64,000 bases of DNA, taken from NCBI GenBank assembly GCA_002425185.1, contig DILT01000013.1, positions 310,001 to 374,000 on the forward strand. The letters are read 5' to 3'. This document shows, piece after piece, positions 59,852-64,000 of the stretch. Source of the stretch: Flammeovirgaceae bacterium UBA5585. Lineage in GTDB: Bacteria > Bacteroidota > Bacteroidia > Cytophagales > Cyclobacteriaceae. The first letter of the stretch is position 1. Every line of letters begins with the position of its first letter. The position numbers were made by a program, and so were the translations under genes. The notes beneath the pieces are model-generated. The model was not told the DNA's origin, did no database searches, and saw only the letters and a list, made by a program, of their open reading frames with translations.

Positions 59852-61437
59852 TCTTTTCTTTTTGCCAAAAGCCTGATAAGCGTTTTTCTGTTTTCAGGTA
59901 TAGCTTCTGATTTAAGGTGCACACTGTACCCTAACGATGACCGATCAACTCCGGAAGCGGTGAGTTGTTCAAGTAAAGCAAGTGCTTGTTTTTCCGTTCG
60001 ATTATTGTGGTACGTAGTTTTTACTACCAGGCTGTCACGCGAGTAAAGTTGGCCCAGGGTGTCGATATCATCCAACTGGATGATTACACTATCAATTGAA
60101 ATTTCAGTAAGGTCAGGATGGGAACGGAAGGAGTCTTCCTGATAGCCGATAAGTGAAACCTGCAACTCAAAGTTTAATTGCGGTGAGCTTTTGATCAACC
60201 GTGACAGTCGCTGTATTTCAAAACCAACATCATCCGGTTCTGCTGTATAAGGTTTAAATTGAATCCCATCTAACTCCAATACATCACCCGCAGCCACAGG
60301 TTTTAGTACCGTACTTACCTTTTGTACTAAGGGACTTTCCTCAACGGTCATATCAAACAGCTTTGAATAAAACGTAAGGTGACTTTCTTCGGGATCAATA
60401 GACAGTTCATATTTAGTTCCCTGTGTGAGGTACAGAAAATAATTTCCATCCTTGTCGGGGCGCCCGCTGAAGAATCGCTTATGTGTGGTTAAATCGGTAG
60501 CTGAAATGTAGGCAGGTATGGGCAATCCATCTTGTCCAAGAATTTGTCCCTCAACCTTCATAACAGCTCGTGGCCGCCAGGGCTCGGGAACCAGGTATTC
60601 AATAATTTCGCTTTTGAATTTTCCGGGAGCATCTTTTAAAAGGTATCGTCCGTTCGAAATGAAACTTACAAACTGATCGTCTTTTTCGGTGTTCACAAAA
60701 TCCATGGCTTCGGGATTTGACCATGCACCATTCACCAATCGACTCACGTATAAATCCATGCCCCCTTTACCAGCCTTCATGGCATTGGAAGAAAAAATCA
60801 ATACACTTCCGTCAGCGGAAATGCGGGGCGTTTGCGAGTTGCCTGTGTTAATGTGTGCAGGAAGTTCGGCAGGCTCCTCCCATCTTCCGTTGGCAGCTTT
60901 TTTTGTAACCATAATTTTGCAACGCTCAGCTTTTTGAGCATCCATTTTTTCGCACCGCATAAAATACATCGTTGCGCCATCGGGTGTAAAGGTGGGAGAA
61001 CCTTCATGAAGCCGGGAGTTGATGGGCGCATACATGTTTTGGAGGTCGCCCCAGGAGTTTCCTTTTAAATTTCCTGCCCAGATATCGAACCCGCCAACAC
61101 CCCCCGACTTAATGGAGGTGATGTAGATGGTTTTACCATCGGCACTCAGGGTGTAGCCTTTCATAAAATTAAGCCGTGTGTTAATATGCTTGGGAAGGGC
61201 TACCGGATCTTGCCAGTCGGGCCCTACTTTGGAGGCATAGTAAACCGTGGGTACGTTGTCTTCAGCATAGTCAGAAGTGAACAACAAGGTACTTCCATCT
61301 AAACTTATAAAAGGAGCTGATACGTTAATGGTGGGCCGGTTGATATTTTGTGGTAGTTTTCGGATAGGTGCCTGTCCGTAGCAAACAGAACTAAAACAAC
61401 CAATTATTGCCAGAATGGGTGCAGAATACCTTTTCAT
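59848..61437 (-). CDS. Exported PD40 propeller protein with decayed OmpA-like tail
   Basis: 529 residues. The signal peptide ends SSVCYGQAP. PD40 blades include PFISLDGSTLLFTSDYAE, TLSADGKTIYITSIKSGG and RISADGSVLIFSSNAM. A short carboxypeptidase-regulatory-like fold (about 290-370) precedes a C-terminal region laid out like OmpA (DGIQFKPYTAEPDDVGFEI, LIGYQEDSF, NNRTEKQALALLEQLTASGV). The peptidoglycan-binding Asp and Arg of OmpA domains are replaced, so wall binding is doubtful. It may be a paralogue of the PorE-like protein. Confidence 0.8.
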   Translation of the reverse strand: MKRYSAPILAIIGCFSSVCYGQAPIRKLPQNINRPTINVSAPFISLDGSTLLFTSDYAEDNVPTVYYASKVGPDWQDPVALPKHINTRLNFMKGYTLSADGKTIYITSIKSGGVGGFDIWAGNLKGNSWGDLQNMYAPINSRLHEGSPTFTPDGATMYFMRCEKMDAQKAERCKIMVTKKAANGRWEEPAELPAHINTGNSQTPRISADGSVLIFSSNAMKAGKGGMDLYVSRLVNGAWSNPEAMDFVNTEKDDQFVSFISNGRYLLKDAPGKFKSEIIEYLVPEPWRPRAVMKVEGQILGQDGLPIPAYISATDLTTHKRFFSGRPDKDGNYFLYLTQGTKYELSIDPEESHLTFYSKLFDMTVEESPLVQKVSTVLKPVAAGDVLELDGIQFKPYTAEPDDVGFEIQRLSRLIKSSPQLNFELQVSLIGYQEDSFRSHPDLTEISIDSVIIQLDDIDTLGQLYSRDSLVVKTTYHNNRTEKQALALLEQLTASGVDRSSLGYSVHLKSEAIPENRKTLIRLLAKRKD

Positions 61438-61555
61438 ACCTTAAAGTTAGAACTTATGAGACAAAACCATTGCCAGAATTGATGGCTTAATTGTTTTAAA
61501 GTGATGGTTTTTTAAAGGCGATGTGATAATTTAGCCATTCAGTTTTACCAAAGCC

Positions 61556-62299
61556 ATGATTCAGGTTATTCCATCCATAGCCATACGCAAGGGACGTGTA
61601 GTGAGAATGCGCAAGGGCGATCCTACCAGTGAGAAAGCGTATGATGAAAACCCGCTCGATTTATCGAAGCGATTTGAAGATCACGGCATTGAAGTAATTC
61701 ATTTGGTTGATTTGGATGGTGCCGAAAGAGGCTCTCCGGTTAATTACCACATCATTGAACAGATAGCGGGATATACCGATTTAAAAATTGATTTTACCGG
61801 AGGCATTTCTACGGATGGCGACATCAGCAAAGCATATGAGGCAGGGGCAGACTATATAACGGCATCGAGTATTGCCGTAACCGATCCTGAGTTGTTTGCC
61901 TCCTGGATTATTTCTTTCGGGCGCGAAAAAATGACCCTGGGTGCAGACGTTACCGATGTAAAGAGTATGAACCTGCTCTTTCGCGGGTGGCAACGCAAAT
62001 CTGATCTCACATTGTACGAACACCTGGAGTTTTTCCATTCCCGCGGATTAAAATACGTGAAATCAACCGATGTGTCACGTGATGGTGTGCTGGAAGGACC
62101 AAACTTTGAATTTTATCAGGCCATCCGCGATAGATTCCCGGAGCTATCCGTGTTGGCGAGTGGGGGTATTCGCGGAGTGGATGACATTAAGCGCCTCAAT
62201 GACATGGGCATATTTGCTGTAATTTTTGGCAAAGCCTATTATGAAGGCATCCTTAAGTTGAAGGATATTGAGCAATTCTTTGTAAAAAAAGAATCATAA
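61556..62299 (+). CDS. HisA-like TIM-barrel protein lacking the N-terminal catalytic aspartate
   Basis: 247 residues. Overall it resembles ProFAR isomerase HisA: GDPTSEKAYDENP, HLVDLDGAERG, IDFTGGISTDGD, STDVSRDGVLEGPNFE, LASGGIRGVDD. But HisA's first catalytic aspartate (normally IPAxD) is alanine here, in VIPSIAIRKGRVVRM (Ala9), while the second, in TDVSRDG near residue 171, is kept. No other his gene adjoins. It may be a HisA paralogue with a changed reaction, rather than the histidine enzyme. A terminator follows. Confidence 0.82.
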   Translation: MIQVIPSIAIRKGRVVRMRKGDPTSEKAYDENPLDLSKRFEDHGIEVIHLVDLDGAERGSPVNYHIIEQIAGYTDLKIDFTGGISTDGDISKAYEAGADYITASSIAVTDPELFASWIISFGREKMTLGADVTDVKSMNLLFRGWQRKSDLTLYEHLEFFHSRGLKYVKSTDVSRDGVLEGPNFEFYQAIRDRFPELSVLASGGIRGVDDIKRLNDMGIFAVIFGKAYYEGILKLKDIEQFFVKKES

Positions 62300-62329
62300 A
62301 AAAAGCCCCGCGTGTCCGGGGCTTTTTTA
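62299..62329. terminator. Bidirectional terminator after the HisA-like gene
   Basis: AAAAGCCCCG and CGGGGCTTTT form a 10-base stem with a 6-base loop, flanked by A- and T-runs. It separates the convergent HisA-like and lipoprotein genes. Confidence 0.88.
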
Positions 62330-62331
62330 TT

Positions 62332-62931
62332 TTACTGGATGACTATGTTAAAGGTAACCTCAATATCGGTATCGCCACTGCCGGGGCAATCTCCGTTTTT
62401 TGTTCCCGGTTGATGACGCAACGTAATTTTTACAGTCCCACTGGATTCACTTGTGGCTGTCCATGTTGTGGTTAATCCAACAGGCAGCACGCCTGAACCA
62501 ATATAGTCTGCCTCAGTATCTGCATAGTTGATGCTAAGCCCGCTCAACCCTGTTTTTTGAAAACAGAACAGGTGTTCGTCAGCCTCTTCTTCAATTTCTG
62601 TAGTAATGTTTTCTGATGGAGTGACCGATTCATTCAAAAGGGTTAAGGAAGCTGCGTAGGTAGTTGAGGTTAATAAAATAGCCTCATTTCCTCCAGACGA
62701 ATAAGTATAAGTTGGAGTTCCTGGTCCACTACCATCCAAATCCTTAAAGGTCATTGTAATGGGCGCTCCACCGGAAGATGTTAGTGTAACAGTTAGTGTA
62801 GTAATCAACTCTTCTTCGTTTGCAGGTTGCGGATCATCACCACAGCTAACAAGCAATACTGCTGCAAGTATAGTTGAGCCAGCAAAAAACCGAGATAGCC
62901 AATGGATCATTAACTTGTTTATCATGTTCAT
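62332..62931 (-). CDS. Lipoprotein of the TonB-receptor-associated type, about 199 aa
   Basis: The lipobox is AVLLVSCGDDP; two further ATGs lie six and eighteen bases inside. The mature protein is Thr/Ser-rich and beta-like, with ITTLTVTLTSSGGAPITM and EEEADEHLFCFQKTG, and ends in DIEVTFNIVIQ. A family with these features in Flavobacteria sits beside TonB receptors and is labelled as a type 1 periplasmic-binding-fold protein; no real binding fold is visible. It lies 12 bases after the receptor gene. Confidence 0.75.
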   Translation of the reverse strand: MNMINKLMIHWLSRFFAGSTILAAVLLVSCGDDPQPANEEELITTLTVTLTSSGGAPITMTFKDLDGSGPGTPTYTYSSGGNEAILLTSTTYAASLTLLNESVTPSENITTEIEEEADEHLFCFQKTGLSGLSINYADTEADYIGSGVLPVGLTTTWTATSESSGTVKITLRHQPGTKNGDCPGSGDTDIEVTFNIVIQ

Positions 62932-62943
62932 GGATGAGTTGAA

Positions 62944-64000
62944 TTAGTTGTGTGAATGAAAATTATACCTGAGCCGAACAATAAAATTTCTGCCAACATC
63001 ATCAGCAAAATAGCGCAGCCGGTTCATGTAATTCCGATAAGCCTTATTCGTGAGATTTTCACCCGCCACGCTAATGGATAGATGATGATCTTTCAAAGGC
63101 ACTTTAAAGCCAACCTCCATGTTTACCAGCGTGTATCCAGGAGGAGCAGGAGCAATGTCGTATATCTTATCACCGGTATAGTCAGGAATGTCAGATGGAT
63201 AGACAGTAATCGGTGCGCGATGCTGTTCAAAGTAAGTTGGTACAGCGAGCTTCACAAAGCAGTCCTCCACCTTACCTATATCTGTGCAATAGGTAATGCT
63301 ATTCTCCATGTTTATTGGAGGGATAAAAATAAGAACATCATTTCGCTGAAGGTCTTTAGCATAGAGGTATGACAACTTTCCGGTGTATTGTATTTTTTGA
63401 CTAACCGACCATTGAAAAAGTGCATCTGACCCTGTCAACAGAGCATTTGTTTGCTGGTATTGCCATACCGGAAAATATCCACGTATAGTGAGGCGGGTGC
63501 CGGTAGGGCTTAGGAATACATAGTTGTCAATTACGTTGGCATAAAACGAAAAATCCGCTGAGAATTTTTTACTTCCTACCTGAAGGGTACTGATCCATTT
63601 TCCTGAAATTTCATTTTTGATTAGTTCCTGGTCGGTGAGCACTTCTCCACCGGGACGCATCAGGCCTTCTTCAATAGCCGCGGTGCCATGGTGAAGCCCC
63701 TCGCTATACAATTCACTTATATGAGGAGGCCGCATGGATATACCCAAATGATTATTCAGCCGGATAGTGGAATTGAAGTAATACGTTGCTCCAAGTGAAC
63801 CTGAAAAATAGTGGAAGTTAAATGTTGGCTTAACCAGGGTGTTGGTAAACGTAAAGGTTCGAACCTGTAAATACTGGTAATCGTATCGCGCCCCAGCTTC
63901 CAGTAGCCAATTTGCCTTGCGCATTTTTTCAATGACAAATATTCCGGTAACAAACTGCGTGTAATCCGGAATTAAGGGACGAATACCCGTTTCGCCTGTT
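62944..64000 (-). CDS. TonB-dependent receptor, 3' part (cut by window edge)
   Basis: The frame is open from the right edge to the stop at 62944-62946, giving about 351 residues. It shows the C-terminal barrel: NHLGISMRPPHISELYSEGLHHG, which is a TonB-barrel loop, then LSISVAGENLTNKAYRNYMNRL and RNFIVRLRYNFHSHN. The start and plug domain are outside. The HSHN tail and LHHG loop are histidine-rich, which could suit zinc or another metal. The lipoprotein gene follows 12 bases later. Confidence 0.88.
   Translation of the reverse strand, partial: TGETGIRPLIPDYTQFVTGIFVIEKMRKANWLLEAGARYDYQYLQVRTFTFTNTLVKPTFNFHYFSGSLGATYYFNSTIRLNNHLGISMRPPHISELYSEGLHHGTAAIEEGLMRPGGEVLTDQELIKNEISGKWISTLQVGSKKFSADFSFYANVIDNYVFLSPTGTRLTIRGYFPVWQYQQTNALLTGSDALFQWSVSQKIQYTGKLSYLYAKDLQRNDVLIFIPPINMENSITYCTDIGKVEDCFVKLAVPTYFEQHRAPITVYPSDIPDYTGDKIYDIAPAPPGYTLVNMEVGFKVPLKDHHLSISVAGENLTNKAYRNYMNRLRYFADDVGRNFIVRLRYNFHSHN

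Noticed and set aside
62059..62074. GTCACGTGAT in the HisA-like gene as a parS site
   Set aside because: Only about 11 of 16 positions match, with the right arm lost, and it lies in coding sequence far from the other sites.

Overview
The window looks like chromosomal DNA of a member of the Bacteroidota, most likely order Cytophagales. Three kinds of evidence point there. First, gene content: a GldJ-type gliding lipoprotein, a PorE-like TPR/propeller/OmpA lipoprotein, TonB-dependent receptors, DUF4175, and a DksA-like protein without zinc cysteines. Second, several genes are preceded by the Bacteroidota -7 box TAnnTTTG. Third, Shine-Dalgarno sequences are mostly absent. Coding density is high, no gap exceeds 300 bases, and I saw no insertion sequence, phage block or CRISPR array.

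Layout. 1-6.4 kb, minus strand: the 5' part of mnmG (cut by the window edge), then ybeY, an anti-sigma-type ATPase, a large DUF4175 membrane protein and two small genes. The mnmG-ybeY gap holds two inverted parS-like sites flanking three DnaA-box-like sequences, and a third parS-like site lies in the DUF4175 gene, so this may be the origin-proximal partition region. 6.4-16.1 kb: comF, gldJ, mfd, a THUMP-like methyltransferase, an HI0933-family flavoprotein and asd. 16.2-23.1 kb: a lamin-tail surface protein, a DksA-like protein with a histone-H1-like tail, scpB, a pseudouridine synthase with a long FDK-rich tail, and a sensor kinase. 23.0-36.8 kb: GIY-YIG gene, tRNA-Phe, an Fe-S redox pair split by a DUF1569 gene, a PorE-like lipoprotein, fumC, a SPOR-like coiled-coil protein, a collagen-like secreted protein, recJ, lptB, a GH3-family protein and two small membrane proteins. 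36.8-48.3 kb, minus strand: PepSY/TonB-receptor uptake genes, a caspase-fold TPR protein, a TolB-propeller/amidohydrolase fusion, a deoxynucleoside kinase, a second propeller protein and an LPP20-like lipoprotein. 48.3-52.7 kb: a HisKA_2 kinase and LytTR regulator pair, a lipoprotein and a small beta-barrel. 52.7-56.6 kb: methyltransferase, type III polyketide synthase, UbiA prenyltransferase and an FAD reductase/hydroxylase, a compact candidate pathway for a prenylated or methylated polyketide phenol or quinone. 56.7-64 kb: a degenerate receiver protein, a duplicated aspartyl protease with PDZ, a LOG-family protein, a 39-residue membrane protein, DUF2911, a propeller protein with a decayed OmpA-like tail, a HisA-like barrel lacking a catalytic aspartate, a lipoprotein and the 3' part of a TonB-dependent receptor.

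The most notable items are the parS/DnaA-box intergenic region, the type III PKS-UbiA cluster, the HisA paralogue with an Asp-to-Ala change, the basic-tailed DksA protein, the collagen-like protein and the caspase-TPR protein. All family calls come from reading motifs by eye; no database search was run.
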